The notes beneath the pieces are model-generated. The model was given only the letters and a program-made list of their open reading frames with translations, did no database searches and was not told where the DNA came from. This document shows positions 27,914-37,352 of a DNA stretch of 64,000 bases, piece after piece (positions within the stretch are counted from its first letter, which is position 1; every line of letters starts with the position of its first letter). Location of the stretch: NCBI RefSeq assembly GCF_002761755.1, contig NZ_PEOG01000006.1, positions 119,088 through 183,087 on the forward strand, given 5' to 3'. This stretch comes from Roseateles chitinivorans. Its GTDB lineage: Bacteria > Pseudomonadota > Gammaproteobacteria > Burkholderiales > Burkholderiaceae_C. A program made the translations under genes and the position numbers.

Positions 27914-28915
27914 TCAGGGGTTGCCGTCGGCGGAGTGTGCCGGGTTCGCGACGAGCGCGGCGAACTCGGGCAATTCCGGCAGTTCCGAACGGTGGGGCAT
28001 CGCCTGCTGGACACCGGCTCGGCTCACTGCGAGCGCGGCGGCCGACTGTCCCAGCGCCACCGCGCGCGCCGCGACCAGCCCTTCGGCCAGGCCGACCGCC
28101 AGGCCACCGACCAGCGTGTCGCCTGCGCCGACCGTGTCCACCGCGTCGACGCGCGCGGCGACCAGATGCAGGCCCTCGGGATGCGCGTCGCACAGCAGCC
28201 AGGCGCCGGCGGCGCCCAGCGTCACCAGCACATGGCGCGGCCCCAGTGTGCGCAGATGGGCCGCGGTGGCGCGCGCGATCGTCAGTTCGTCGGCGTCGCC
28301 CGGCAGCGTCACCGCGCGGGCCAACTGCAGCGCCTCGGTCTCGTTGACGATCAGCCAGTCGCTCAAGGCCAGCAAGCCGGCCGGCAGGTCCTGCGCCGGC
28401 GCGGCGTTCAGCACCGTCGTCACGCCGGACTCGCGGGCGATCTCGAAAGCGCGCTGGATCGCCGGCACCGGCACCTCCAGTTGGGCAACGACGACCCTGG
28501 CCTGGCGCAGCAGCGCCCCGCCCTGCTCCACATCCGCAGGCGCCAGGTCCGCATTGCTGCCGGGCACGACCACGATGGCGTTCTCGCCGCCCTCGCTGGC
28601 GACCATGATCACGGCCACGCCGGGCCAGGTCGCATCGTCGCGGCGCACCGCCTGGGTGTGGACGCGTTCGGCCTCCAGGGCCCGCAGCAGGTCCTCGCCA
28701 TGCTGGCGCAGGCCGACGCGGCCGATCAGCGCGACCTCGGCCCCCAGCCGCGAGGCGGCCACCGCCTGGTTGCCGCCCTTGCCGCCGGGGGTGCCCGCGA
28801 AGGCCTGGCCGATCAGGGTCTCGCCCGGCGCGGGCAGCCGCGCGGCGTGGGCCACGAGGTCCATGTTGACGCTGCCGACCACCACGACGGTGGCCGCAGC
28901 CTTGGCTGAAGTCAT
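27914..28915 (-). CDS. rbsK: ribokinase
   Basis: 333-residue PfkB-family sugar kinase phosphorylating ribose to ribose 5-phosphate. Seen: GSVNMDLV, GGKGGNQAVAASRLGA, NETEA, and the anion-hole/catalytic DTVGAGDT (Val replacing the usual Thr). The ATG overlaps the stop of the LacI gene (ATGA). An Ala/Pro tail of about 20 residues extends past the fold. Context with a nucleoside hydrolase supports ribose as the substrate. Confidence 0.92.
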   Translation of the reverse strand: MTSAKAAATVVVVGSVNMDLVAHAARLPAPGETLIGQAFAGTPGGKGGNQAVAASRLGAEVALIGRVGLRQHGEDLLRALEAERVHTQAVRRDDATWPGVAVIMVASEGGENAIVVVPGSNADLAPADVEQGGALLRQARVVVAQLEVPVPAIQRAFEIARESGVTTVLNAAPAQDLPAGLLALSDWLIVNETEALQLARAVTLPGDADELTIARATAAHLRTLGPRHVLVTLGAAGAWLLCDAHPEGLHLVAARVDAVDTVGAGDTLVGGLAVGLAEGLVAARAVALGQSAAALAVSRAGVQQAMPHRSELPELPEFAALVANPAHSADGNP

Positions 28916-29928
28916 GAAAGCTCCGGAGACGACGGCGCCGCGGTGCTCTCGCGCAGCACGACCTGCGGCACGAGTTGCAGGTCCTTGAACGGCGCCTGGG
29001 GATTCTCGATGCGCTCGATCAGCGCGCGGCCGGCCTCCCGGCCGAGCTCGCGGATCGAGCAGCCCACGCTGGTCAGCGCGGGATAGACGTAGCTGCCGAG
29101 CTCGATCGCGTCGAATCCCACGACCGAGAGCTGGCGGGGCACGGCCCGGCCCAGCTCGGCGGCGGCGCGCAAGGCGCCCATGCCCATCAGGTCGTTGCAG
29201 GTGAAGACGGCGGTGAGCTCCGGCTGGCGCGTCAGCAGCGCCTTGACCGCCTCGTAGCCGCCGGCGGTGCTGAAGTCGCTTTCGGCCAGCCATTCGGGAC
29301 GCGCGACCAGGCCGCGCTGCTCCATGGCATTGCGCCAGCCGGCGACACGCTCGGTGGTGACCTCGAACTCGCCCGGACCGCTGACGCAGCCGATGCGGCG
29401 ATGGCCCAGTTCCAGCAGGTGGCGCACCACCTCGAAGGCGCCCAGTTGGTTGTTGACGCTCACGCGGTCGGCGCGCGCGCCGGGCACCAGGCGGTCCACC
29501 GTCACCACCGGCACGCTGGCATGGCGGAAGGTGCTGGCCAGCGCCTCGGTGTCGCCGGCCGAGCTCAGCAGCAGGCCGTCGATGCGCTTCTCGAGCAGCG
29601 TGCGCAGATAGGACTGCTGGTGCTTGGGATCGTTGTCTGAATTGCAGAGGAAGACCGAATAGCCCGCCTGTCGGCACCATTCCTCGGCGCCGACGACCAG
29701 TTCCGCGAAGAACGGATTGCGCACATTGGGGACCAGCACGCCGACGATCTTGGTCTCGCTGCGCCGCAGCGATCGGGCCACCGCGCTGGGCAGATAGCCG
29801 ATCTCGTCGACCGCCGCCAGGACACGTGCCCTCGCCTCGGCACTGACCGGCCGCGTGTTGTTCAGCACATGCGAGACCGTGGTGAAGGACACCCCCGCCA
29901 AAGCGGCCACATCCTTGATGGTGCTCAT
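28912..29928 (-). CDS. LacI family transcriptional regulator of the nucleoside operon
   Basis: 338-residue regulator: N-terminal LacI helix-turn-helix (STIKDVAALAGVSFTTVSHV), hinge helix (PSAVARSLRR) and a ribose-binding-protein-like effector domain. The start is MSTIKDVA at 29928. First gene of the five-gene unit; a perfect palindrome of the LacI/PurR operator type lies 48 bases upstream, implying autoregulation and control of the whole operon. RbsR-like function with ribose or a nucleoside as effector is inferred. Confidence 0.93.
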   Translation of the reverse strand: MSTIKDVAALAGVSFTTVSHVLNNTRPVSAEARARVLAAVDEIGYLPSAVARSLRRSETKIVGVLVPNVRNPFFAELVVGAEEWCRQAGYSVFLCNSDNDPKHQQSYLRTLLEKRIDGLLLSSAGDTEALASTFRHASVPVVTVDRLVPGARADRVSVNNQLGAFEVVRHLLELGHRRIGCVSGPGEFEVTTERVAGWRNAMEQRGLVARPEWLAESDFSTAGGYEAVKALLTRQPELTAVFTCNDLMGMGALRAAAELGRAVPRQLSVVGFDAIELGSYVYPALTSVGCSIRELGREAGRALIERIENPQAPFKDLQLVPQVVLRESTAAPSSPELS

Positions 29929-29976
29929 CGGTAGATTCGGTCCCCTGCTGGTGCCAAACTGGCGTGTTCCGTCAAT

Positions 29977-29990
29977 TGCAAACGTTTGCA
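29977..29990. promoter_or_regulatory. LacI-family operator
   Basis: TGCAAACGTTTGCA is a perfect 14-bp palindrome whose core GCAAACGTTTGC equals the PurR/RbsR-type operator core with central CG. It is placed 48 bases before the LacI gene start. Confidence 0.8.
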
Positions 29991-30053
29991 GAGCATACCG
30001 CAACGTTGATCCAACACGACTCCGGGCGAACCCCGCGCATCAAATATTCAAAT

Positions 30054-30084
30054 GAAAAAGCCCCTGGCCGGGGCTCAGGGGCTT
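30054..30084 (-). terminator. terminator of the sdh-gltA unit
   Basis: AAGCCCCTG/CAGGGGCTT stem with an internal GC-rich loop, followed by TTTTTC on the minus strand, 39 bases after the gltA stop. Confidence 0.8.
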
Positions 30085-30122
30085 GATGGGGCGAGCCGAA
30101 GGATCGGCTCGCCACACGGCGA

Positions 30123-31433
30123 TCAGCGCTGGGCGATCGGCTTGACGTCGCGCTTGGTGGCGCCGACGAACAGCTGACGCGGACGACCGATCTTGTACTC
30201 GGGGTCGCCGATCATCTCGTTGAGCTGGGCGATCCAGCCGACGGTGCGGGCCAGGGCGAAGATCGCGGTGAACAGCGGCACCGGGATGCCGATGGCGCGC
30301 TGAACGATGCCCGAGTAGAAGTCCACGTTCGGGTACAGCTTGCGGGCGACGAAGTATTCGTCTTCCAGCGCGATCTTCTCCAGCTCCATCGCCAGCTTGA
30401 ACAGCGGGTCGTCGTGCAGGCCCAGCTCGTTCAGGACTTCGTGGCAGGTCTCGCGCATCAGCTTGGCGCGCGGGTCGTAGTTCTTGTAGACCCGGTGACC
30501 GAAGCCCATCAGCTTGACGTTGCTGGACTTGTCCTTCACCTGCTTGATGAAGTCGCCGATCTTGGCCACGCCGCCCATCTGCTGGATGTCGTTCAGCATG
30601 TTCAGGCAGGCCTCGTTGGCACCGCCGTGCGCCGGGCCCCACAGGCAGGCCACGCCCGCGGCGATCGCCGCGAACGGGTTGGTGCCCGACGAGCCGCACA
30701 GGCGCACCGTCGAGGTCGACGCGTTCTGCTCGTGGTCGGCATGCAGCGTGAAGATGCGGTCCATCGCGCGGACCAGCACTTCGTTCGGCTTGTAGTCCTC
30801 GCACGGGGTGGCGAACATCATGCGCATGAAGTTGCCGGCGTACGAGAGGTCGTTCTTCGGATAGATGTAGGGCTGGCCGATCGTGTACTTGTAGGCCATC
30901 GCCACCAGCGTCGGCATCTTCGCGATCAGGCGGATCGCGGCGATCTCGCGGTGCTCGGGGTTATTGATGTCGGTGCTGTCGTGATAGAAGGCCGACAGCG
31001 CGCCCACCAGGCCGGTCATCACCGCCATCGGATGCGCGTCGCGACGGAAACCGCGCAGGAAGAACTGCATCTGCTCGTTGACCATCGTGTGGTTGGTCAC
31101 GCGGCTGACGAACTCCTCCTTCTGCGACGGGGTCGGCAGTTCCCCGTACAGCAGCAGGTAGCAGGTCTCGAGGTAGTCGCAGTTCACCGCCAGCTGCTCG
31201 ATCGGGTAGCCGCGATACAGCAGCTCGCCCTTGTCGCCGTCGATGTAGGTGATCGTGGAATTGCACGACGCCGTCGACAGGAAGCCCGGGTCGTAGGTGA
31301 ACTTGCCGGTCTGCGCGTAAAGCTTGCGGATGTCGATCACATCCGGACCGATGGTGCCCTTGTAGAGGGGCAGCTCCATTTGCGGGCTGCCGTCGGAGAA
31401 CGACAGGGTGGCTTTGACGTCAGACGGGGTCAT
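30123..31433 (-). CDS. gltA: citrate synthase (type II, hexameric)
   Basis: 436-residue citrate synthase, entry enzyme of the TCA cycle. Seen: HADHEQNAS (His231, His234), [10 protein letters not shown] with catalytic His269, [13 protein letters not shown] with His313, and NVDFYSG with the catalytic Asp. The start is set at 31433: AAGGA stands 6 bases from this ATG, whereas it directly abuts the in-frame ATG at 31439. It is the last gene of the sdhCDABE-gltA unit. Confidence 0.97.
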   Translation of the reverse strand: MTPSDVKATLSFSDGSPQMELPLYKGTIGPDVIDIRKLYAQTGKFTYDPGFLSTASCNSTITYIDGDKGELLYRGYPIEQLAVNCDYLETCYLLLYGELPTPSQKEEFVSRVTNHTMVNEQMQFFLRGFRRDAHPMAVMTGLVGALSAFYHDSTDINNPEHREIAAIRLIAKMPTLVAMAYKYTIGQPYIYPKNDLSYAGNFMRMMFATPCEDYKPNEVLVRAMDRIFTLHADHEQNASTSTVRLCGSSGTNPFAAIAAGVACLWGPAHGGANEACLNMLNDIQQMGGVAKIGDFIKQVKDKSSNVKLMGFGHRVYKNYDPRAKLMRETCHEVLNELGLHDDPLFKLAMELEKIALEDEYFVARKLYPNVDFYSGIVQRAIGIPVPLFTAIFALARTVGWIAQLNEMIGDPEYKIGRPRQLFVGATKRDVKPIAQR

Positions 31434-31464
31434 GGGCATTCCTTATGACTTCGGGGGGTTCTAG

Positions 31465-31746
31465 TTACTGAGGGGTCCGCAGCAGCGCGAGCACCGCATG
31501 CACGTCCGGCCGGTCCAGCTCGTCCACCGGCTCCTTGCGGGCCAGCAGCAGGTCGAGCAGGTCGTTGTCGGACAGGTCCATCAACTGCCGCAGGCCTTCC
31601 GCATGGAAGACGGTCAGCGCGCCTTCATGACGTTGGAAGAACCGCTCGATGAAAAGGTCATTCTCCAACAGCCCGCGGCGGCAACGCCACTTGAGCTTGG
31701 AGAGATCCCTCTCATCGATGAGGGTGTTGGTGTCCGCGGCGTTCAT
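31465..31746 (-). CDS. sdhE: succinate dehydrogenase assembly factor SdhE
   Basis: 93-residue five-helix protein that promotes covalent FAD attachment to SdhA. The defining RGxxE motif is present as RGLLE (Arg24 to Glu28). It sits between sdhB and gltA in the expected place. Confidence 0.93.
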   Translation of the reverse strand: MNAADTNTLIDERDLSKLKWRCRRGLLENDLFIERFFQRHEGALTVFHAEGLRQLMDLSDNDLLDLLLARKEPVDELDRPDVHAVLALLRTPQ

Positions 31747-31777
31747 GCGTGTGCGCGCTGATGTCTCTGGGCGGGCC

Positions 31778-32482
31778 TCAGACGGCGCGGCGCACCATCA
31801 GTTCCTTGATCTTGCCGATCGCCTTCGTCGGGTTGAGACCCTTCGGGCAGACGTCGACGCAGTTCATGATGGTGTGGCAGCGGAACAGGCGATACGGGTC
31901 CTCGAGGTTGTCGAGGCGCTCCGCGGTCGCCTGGTCGCGGCTATCCGCGATGAAGCGGTAGGCCTGCAGCAGGCCGGCGGGACCGACGAACTTGTCCGGG
32001 TTCCACCAGAAACTCGGGCAGCTGGTCGAGCAGCTCGCGCACAGGATGCACTCGTACAGGCCGTTGAGCTCGTCGCGCTCCTCGGGGGACTGCAGGCGCT
32101 CCTTCTCGGGCGGCGCTTCCTCGTTCACCAGGAACGGGCGGATCGAGTTGTACTGCTTGAAGAACTGCGTCATGTCCACGATCAGGTCGCGGACGACGGG
32201 CAGGCCCGGCAGCGGCTTCAGGACGATGACGTCCGGCAGCGAGCGCAGGTTGGTCAGGCAGGCCAGGCCGTTCTTGCCGTTGATGTTCATCGCGTCCGAG
32301 CCGCACACGCCTTCACGGCAGGAACGGCGGAAGGACAGCGACGGATCCACTTCCTTGAGCTTGAGCAGGGCGTCCAGCAGCATGCGTTCATTGCCGGCGA
32401 GCTCGAGCTCGATGGTCTGAATGTACGGCTTGGCGTCCTTGTCCGGGTCGTAGCGGTAGATCTTGAAGGTGCGCTTGATCAT
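31778..32482 (-). CDS. sdhB: succinate dehydrogenase iron-sulfur subunit
   Basis: 234-residue subunit carrying three iron-sulfur centres between SdhA and the quinone. 2Fe-2S Cys set in CREGVCGSDA and CLTN; 4Fe-4S set in CILCASCSTSCP; 3Fe-4S ligands in CHTIMNCVDVCPKGL. Length and motif order are normal. It lies 19 bases after sdhA. Confidence 0.97.
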   Translation of the reverse strand: MIKRTFKIYRYDPDKDAKPYIQTIELELAGNERMLLDALLKLKEVDPSLSFRRSCREGVCGSDAMNINGKNGLACLTNLRSLPDVIVLKPLPGLPVVRDLIVDMTQFFKQYNSIRPFLVNEEAPPEKERLQSPEERDELNGLYECILCASCSTSCPSFWWNPDKFVGPAGLLQAYRFIADSRDQATAERLDNLEDPYRLFRCHTIMNCVDVCPKGLNPTKAIGKIKELMVRRAV

Positions 32483-32501
32483 GGTGTTCTCCGGCGGCCG
32501 A

Positions 32502-34319
32502 TCAGAAGGTACGAACCTTCGGCGGAACGCTCTCGACGGTCAGCGGTTGCAGGTTGACCGGCTTGTAGGTCAGGCTGTTGGTCTTGGAGTGCCACAGCGT
32601 GTGCTTCATCCACTCCTTGTCGTTGCGGCCGAGCGGGAACTCCGCATCGTCCGGACCACGCTCGTAGTCGTTGACGGTGTGGGCGCCACGGCATTCCTTG
32701 CGGGCGGCGGCGGACACGATCGTGGCCTGGGCGGCCTCGATCAGGTTGTCCACTTCCAGCGCCTCGACGCGAGCGGTGTTGAAGACCTTGGACTTGTCCT
32801 TCAGCGTGATGTTCTTGACCCGTTCGCGGATGGCGGCGACGGCGGTGACGCCCTCGTCCAGCAGCGCCTGGGTGCGGAACACGCCCGCATGCGACTGCAT
32901 CGCGGCGCGCAGGTCGTTGGCCACGTTCTGCGCGTACTCGCCACCGGTGTTGGACTCCAGGCGGGCCAGGCGCGCCAGCGTCTGGTCGGCGGCGTCCTTG
33001 GGCAGCGGCTTGTGCGCCTTGCCGGCGGCCTTGAAGCCCTTGTGCGCCTCGACGATGTGGTTGCCGGCGGCGCGGCCGAAGACCACCAGGTCCAGCAGCG
33101 AGTTCGTGCCCAGGCGGTTGGCGCCGTGGACCGACACGCAGGAGCACTCGCCCACCGCGTACAGGCCGTTCACCACGCTCTTGTTGTCCTCGCCCTTCTG
33201 GATGACGACCTGGCCGTGGACGTTGGTCGGGATGCCGCCCATCTGGTAATGGATGGTCGGCACGACCGGGATCGGCTCCTTGGTGATGTCGACATTGGCG
33301 AAGTTGTGGCCGATCTCGAACACCGACGGCAGGCGCTTGAGGATGGTGTCGCCGCCCAGGTGGGTCATGTCCAGCACGACGTAGTCCTTGTTGGGACCGC
33401 AGCCGCGACCTTCCTTGATCTCCTGGTCCATGCAGCGCGAGACGAAGTCGCGCGGCGCCAGGTCCTTCAGCGTCGGCGCATAGCGCTCCATGAAGCGCTC
33501 GCCGTTGGCGTTGCGCAGGATCGCGCCCTCGCCACGGCAGCCTTCGGTCAGCAGCACGCCCGCGCCGGCCACGCCGGTCGGGTGGAACTGCCAGAACTCC
33601 ATGTCCTGCAGCGGGATGTCGGCACGCGCCGCCATGCCCAGGCCGTCACCGGTGTTGATGAAGGCGTTGGTCGACGCGGCGAAGATGCGGCCGGCACCGC
33701 CGGTGGCCAGCAGCACGGTCTTCGCTTCGAGGATGTGGATCTCGCCCGTCTCCATTTCCAGCGCGGTCACGCCGACCACATCGCCCTCGGCGTCGCGGAT
33801 CAGGTCCAGCGCCATCCACTCGACGAAGAAGTTGGTGCGGGCCTTGACGTTCTGCTGGTACAGCGTGTGCAGCAGCGCGTGGCCGGTGCGGTCCGCCGCG
33901 GCGCAGGCGCGCTGCACCGGCTTCTCGCCGTAGTTGGCGGTATGGCCGCCGAACGGACGCTGGTAGATCGTGCCGTCCGGGTTGCGGTCGAACGGCATGC
34001 CGAAGTGCTCGAGCTCGTAGACCACCTTCGGCGCTTCACGGCACATGAACTCGATGGCGTCCTGGTCGCCCAGCCAGTCCGAGCCCTTCACCGTGTCGTA
34101 GAAGTGGTAATGCCAGTTGTCCTCGGACATGTTGCCCAGGCTGGCGCCGATGCCGCCCTGGGCGGCCACGGTGTGCGAGCGGGTGGGAAAAACCTTGGAC
34201 AGGACGGCCACGTTCAGGCCGGCGAGCGACAGTTGCAGCGACGCGCGCATGCCGGAGCCGCCGGCTCCGACGATCACGACGTCAAACTTGCGCTTGGGCA
34301 GCGAGGTTCCGATTTGCAT
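32502..34319 (-). CDS. sdhA: succinate dehydrogenase flavoprotein subunit
   Basis: 605-residue catalytic subunit oxidising succinate to fumarate. Rossmann motif VGAGGSGM, covalent FAD His49 (TRSHTVAAQGG), and active-site segments GHTANYG, HPTGV, RDFVSR, HYQMGG and the second FAD motif NRLGTNSL. Four bases separate it from sdhD upstream. Confidence 0.98.
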   Translation of the reverse strand: MQIGTSLPKRKFDVVIVGAGGSGMRASLQLSLAGLNVAVLSKVFPTRSHTVAAQGGIGASLGNMSEDNWHYHFYDTVKGSDWLGDQDAIEFMCREAPKVVYELEHFGMPFDRNPDGTIYQRPFGGHTANYGEKPVQRACAAADRTGHALLHTLYQQNVKARTNFFVEWMALDLIRDAEGDVVGVTALEMETGEIHILEAKTVLLATGGAGRIFAASTNAFINTGDGLGMAARADIPLQDMEFWQFHPTGVAGAGVLLTEGCRGEGAILRNANGERFMERYAPTLKDLAPRDFVSRCMDQEIKEGRGCGPNKDYVVLDMTHLGGDTILKRLPSVFEIGHNFANVDITKEPIPVVPTIHYQMGGIPTNVHGQVVIQKGEDNKSVVNGLYAVGECSCVSVHGANRLGTNSLLDLVVFGRAAGNHIVEAHKGFKAAGKAHKPLPKDAADQTLARLARLESNTGGEYAQNVANDLRAAMQSHAGVFRTQALLDEGVTAVAAIRERVKNITLKDKSKVFNTARVEALEVDNLIEAAQATIVSAAARKECRGAHTVNDYERGPDDAEFPLGRNDKEWMKHTLWHSKTNSLTYKPVNLQPLTVESVPPKVRTF

Positions 34320-34322
34320 TTC

Positions 34323-34685
34323 TTACAGCCTCCAGAGCACTTGGATCGCCCAACCCGCGCAACCCGTCAACCACACCAGCGTGAACACATGCAGCGCCAG
34401 CCGCACGCCCACCGGCTTCACGTAATCCATCCAGATGTCGCGCACGCCGACCCAGGCGTGATACGCCAGGGAGACGATCAGCGCGAAGGTCAGGAACTTC
34501 ATCCACTGCTTGCTGAAGATGCCGGCCCACAGGTCGTAGCCCAGCGGCTGGCTGGTGAACAGCACCTGCGCCAGCAGCACGATGGTGAACAGCGCCATGA
34601 GCAGCGCGGTGGCGCGCTGGGCCATCCAGTCGCGCAGGCCGTAATGCGCACCGGTGACGATGCGCTTGCTTCCGTAGGTTGTCAT
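34323..34685 (-). CDS. sdhD: succinate dehydrogenase membrane anchor subunit
   Basis: 120-residue three-helix anchor. Helices at about 26-46, 58-76 and 95-115; haem/quinone-side motifs GAHYGLRDW and HAWVGVRDIW (YHAWVG holds the conserved His). Between sdhC and sdhA. Confidence 0.92.
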   Translation of the reverse strand: MTTYGSKRIVTGAHYGLRDWMAQRATALLMALFTIVLLAQVLFTSQPLGYDLWAGIFSKQWMKFLTFALIVSLAYHAWVGVRDIWMDYVKPVGVRLALHVFTLVWLTGCAGWAIQVLWRL

Positions 34686-34760
34686 TGTTGATTTGCCTCT
34701 TGGGTCAATCGTCGGGATTCATCCCGGTCGCGCGACCCGAGCCGCGCGCCGGCGGCGGGA

Positions 34761-35201
34761 TCAGTACAGGCCGAAGAGCTTGGCGCCGAGCGCGAGCGTC
34801 AGCACGATGGCCAGGACCAGCGTCACGACGGCGCTGCTCTTGCCTTGCTGCTTGCTGACGCTGTGCGTGGCATCCATCCACAGGTGGCGCACGCCGGCGA
34901 TGAAGTGGTGCAGGTAGCCCCAGATCAGGCCCAGTGCCACCAGCTTGATGAACCAGCCCGGCAGGAAGCCGATGCCCGAGACGAAGGCCGCGGTGAAGGT
35001 CTCGTACGAGATCTCCGAGGTGAGGCTGGTGTCGAACATCCAGATCACGAACGGCAACAGCAGGAACATCAGCAGGCCGCTGATGCGATGCAGGATCGAC
35101 ACCCAGCCCGCGGCCGGCAGGCGGTACGCCGGAAGGTCGGTGATGTGGATGTTGGTGTAGACCGGTCGATTCTTCTTGGTGGCTTGGGTGGCGTCCGTCA
35201 T
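34761..35201 (-). CDS. sdhC: succinate dehydrogenase cytochrome b556 subunit
   Basis: 146-residue three-helix subunit with the SdhC signature RPVYTNIHI, quinone-site Ser/Arg in SILHRISG and haem-ligand His in HHFIAGVRHLWMD. Start at MTDATQATKK (35201); upstream in-frame codons are not SdhC-like. First gene of the sdh-gltA unit; a 34-bp dyad lies 75 bases upstream. Confidence 0.93.
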   Translation of the reverse strand: MTDATQATKKNRPVYTNIHITDLPAYRLPAAGWVSILHRISGLLMFLLLPFVIWMFDTSLTSEISYETFTAAFVSGIGFLPGWFIKLVALGLIWGYLHHFIAGVRHLWMDATHSVSKQQGKSSAVVTLVLAIVLTLALGAKLFGLY

Positions 35202-35275
35202 GTCCGACCTTGTAATCAATGTGAAACCCGAAGATTTTATGGCAACGCAACACCCCGTAAGGGCGTCCTGGGCGC

Positions 35276-35309
35276 ATGTCGTTTTCATGCGGTGCCATGA
35301 AAACGTCAT
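35276..35309. promoter_or_regulatory. 34-bp dyad in the sdhC promoter region
   Basis: Arms ATGTCGTTTTCATG and CATGAAAACGTCAT around CGGTGC: 14-base arms with one mismatched pair, inner 10 pairs (CGTTTTCATG/CATGAAAACG) perfect. It lies between the gntR stop (35328) and the sdhC start (35201). No T run follows on the minus strand, so an operator is more likely than a gntR terminator. Confidence 0.55.
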
Positions 35310-35327
35310 TGCCGCCACGCGAATGCA

Positions 35328-36149
35328 TCAATTCAGGTCGTTGCGATAGAAGTGATGAGTAGTGTTGTAGAGACCGCGGCGCAACTCCACCGGCTTGTCG
35401 CCGTAGGTGAAGGCCAGGCGCTCGACGCTCAGCAGCGGACTGCCGGGCGCCACCTGCAGCAGCGCGGCGGCGTCTTCTTCCGCCGCGACCGCCCGGATCT
35501 TTTCCTGCGCGCGAATCATCGGCACGCCGAATTCGGTTTCGAGCAGACCGTAGAACGGCCCGCGATGCTCCAGCAGCCGCTCCGCCGTCAGGCCCTTGAA
35601 CAGGGCACCGGGCAGCCAGATGTCGTCGAGCACGACCGGCTGGCCGCCGCTGTGCAGCAGGCGACGGATCTCGATGACCGGATCGCCGGCGCGCAGCTGC
35701 ATCAGCTTGGCGATGAAGGCCGGCGCGCGCTGGCGCTTGCAGTCCAGCAGCTGGCGGCCGAGCGACGCGGCGGCGTCGCCGTCGGGCGTCAGGCGCAGGA
35801 AGCGGTATTGCTGCTGCTGTTCCGCATGGGTGGCGACGAAGGTGCCCTTCCCTTGCTTGCGGACCAGCAGGTTGTCGGCGGCGAGTTCATCGACGGCCTT
35901 GCGGACCGTGCCCTGGCTGACGCCGAAGCGGGCGGCCAGGTCCATCTCGCTGGGGATGGTCTCCCCCGCCTTCCACTCGCCGGCCTGCAGGCCCTTGAGG
36001 ATCAGTCCCTTGATCTGGCGATACAGCGGACTGAACGACGGCGCGGCTTCCGCGCGCGCCAGCTCGTTGAGCGGCGTGACGGGGTGAACCGGGGCGGCGG
36101 GGGGCGACATGGGGCGCGATTCGAGCACAACTGCGGTGCGAGCGTCCAT
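35328..36149 (-). CDS. GntR family regulator (HutC/UTRA type)
   Basis: 273 residues from ATG 36149. The winged helix (about 45-105: IPSEMDLAARFGVSQGTVRKAVDEL) is followed by a UTRA effector-binding domain (about 120-270). It lies between sdhCDAB-gltA and divergent mdh, so it is probably a TCA-cycle regulator. The start is uncertain: GGAGG abuts the 36149 ATG, and MSPPAAPVHP at 36110 is an alternative. A perfect palindrome upstream suggests autoregulation. The effector may be a TCA acid; this is inference. Confidence 0.88.
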   Translation of the reverse strand: MDARTAVVLESRPMSPPAAPVHPVTPLNELARAEAAPSFSPLYRQIKGLILKGLQAGEWKAGETIPSEMDLAARFGVSQGTVRKAVDELAADNLLVRKQGKGTFVATHAEQQQQYRFLRLTPDGDAAASLGRQLLDCKRQRAPAFIAKLMQLRAGDPVIEIRRLLHSGGQPVVLDDIWLPGALFKGLTAERLLEHRGPFYGLLETEFGVPMIRAQEKIRAVAAEEDAAALLQVAPGSPLLSVERLAFTYGDKPVELRRGLYNTTHHFYRNDLN

Positions 36150-36175
36150 CCTCCGGGGGGAGTCCGAGGAGATTA

Positions 36176-36189
36176 GTCTTATATAAGAC
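36176..36189. promoter_or_regulatory. GntR operator palindrome
   Basis: GTCTTATATAAGAC is a perfect 14-bp palindrome 26 bases before the GntR start codon, in the gntR-mdh intergenic region. Its TATA core could overlap a -10 element. GntR/HutC regulators bind such short palindromes. I saw no second exact copy upstream of sdhC, gltA or acnB. Confidence 0.65.
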
Positions 36190-36365
36190 ACAAGAGTGTC
36201 AGTTTCACGCAATGGTCACCCGCTAATTTGGCGGCGCCTCCCCCCACCCGTGGGCGAAGAAGACCCTATCGCGATCCGTGCCGCCACTGGGCTGGCCTAC
36301 ACTTGCCGCCGCTGGCGCGGACCGCGCCTCCCGCATCATTCACTCGCACTTCCCGGAGACTTCTG

Positions 36366-37352
36366 ATGAGCAAGAAACCCGTTCGCGTCGCCGTCACCGG
36401 CGCCGCCGGCCAGATCGGCTACGCCCTGCTGTTCCGCATCGCCAGCGGCGAGATGCTGGGCAAGGACCAGCCCGTCATCCTGCAACTGCTGGAGATTCCG
36501 GACGAGAAGGCCCAGAACGCGCTCAAGGGCGTGATCATGGAACTGGAAGACTGCGCGTTCCCGCTGCTGGCCGGCATCGAAGCCCACAGCGACCCGATGA
36601 CCGCCTTCAAGGACACCGACTACGCGCTGCTGGTCGGCGCCCGTCCGCGCGGCCCGGGCATGGAGCGTTCGGACCTGCTGGCCGCCAACGCCCAGATCTT
36701 CACCGTGCAGGGCAAGGCGCTGAACGCCGTGGCCTCGCGCAATGTGAAGGTGCTGGTGGTCGGCAACCCGGCCAATACCAATGCCTACATCGCGATGAAG
36801 TCGGCGCCGGACCTGCCGGCCAAGAACTTCACCGCCATGCTGCGCCTGGACCACAACCGCGCCGCGTCGCAGATCGCCGCCAAGACCGGCAAGCCGGTCG
36901 CCGGCATCGAGAAGCTGGCGGTGTGGGGCAACCACTCGCCGACGATGTACGCGGACTACCGCTACGCCACGATCGACGGCCAGTCGGTCAAGGCCCTGAT
37001 CAACGACGAAGAGTGGAACCGCACGACGTTCCTGCCGACCGTGGGCAAGCGCGGCGCCGCGATCATCGCCGCCCGCGGCCTGTCGTCGGCCGCCTCGGCC
37101 GCCAACGCCGCCATCGACCACATGCGCGACTGGGCCCTGGGCACCAACGGCAAGTGGGTCACGATGGGCATTCCGTCGGACGGCTCGTACGGCATCCCCA
37201 AGGAAGTCATGTTCGGCTACCCGGTGACCGTCGAGAACGGCGAATACAAGATCGTCCAGGGCCTGGAGATCGACGCCTTCTCGCAGGAGTGCATCAACAA
37301 GACGCTGAACGAGCTGCTGGAAGAGCAGAACGGCGTCAAGCACCTGCTGTAA
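36366..37352 (+). CDS. mdh: malate dehydrogenase
   Basis: 328-residue NAD-dependent malate dehydrogenase of the cytosolic-like (type 2) group. [10 protein letters not shown] nucleotide motif (11-20), substrate Arg in [32 protein letters not shown] and catalytic His in [11 protein letters not shown]. Start at MSKKPVRV with GGAGA upstream. Divergent from gntR; a CitE-like gene follows. Confidence 0.97.
   Translation: MSKKPVRVAVTGAAGQIGYALLFRIASGEMLGKDQPVILQLLEIPDEKAQNALKGVIMELEDCAFPLLAGIEAHSDPMTAFKDTDYALLVGARPRGPGMERSDLLAANAQIFTVQGKALNAVASRNVKVLVVGNPANTNAYIAMKSAPDLPAKNFTAMLRLDHNRAASQIAAKTGKPVAGIEKLAVWGNHSPTMYADYRYATIDGQSVKALINDEEWNRTTFLPTVGKRGAAIIAARGLSSAASAANAAIDHMRDWALGTNGKWVTMGIPSDGSYGIPKEVMFGYPVTVENGEYKIVQGLEIDAFSQECINKTLNELLEEQNGVKHLL

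Noticed and set aside
35202..35318. Longer sdhC N terminus from 35318
   Set aside because: The extra 39 residues have no SdhC similarity and cover the promoter region with the dyad.
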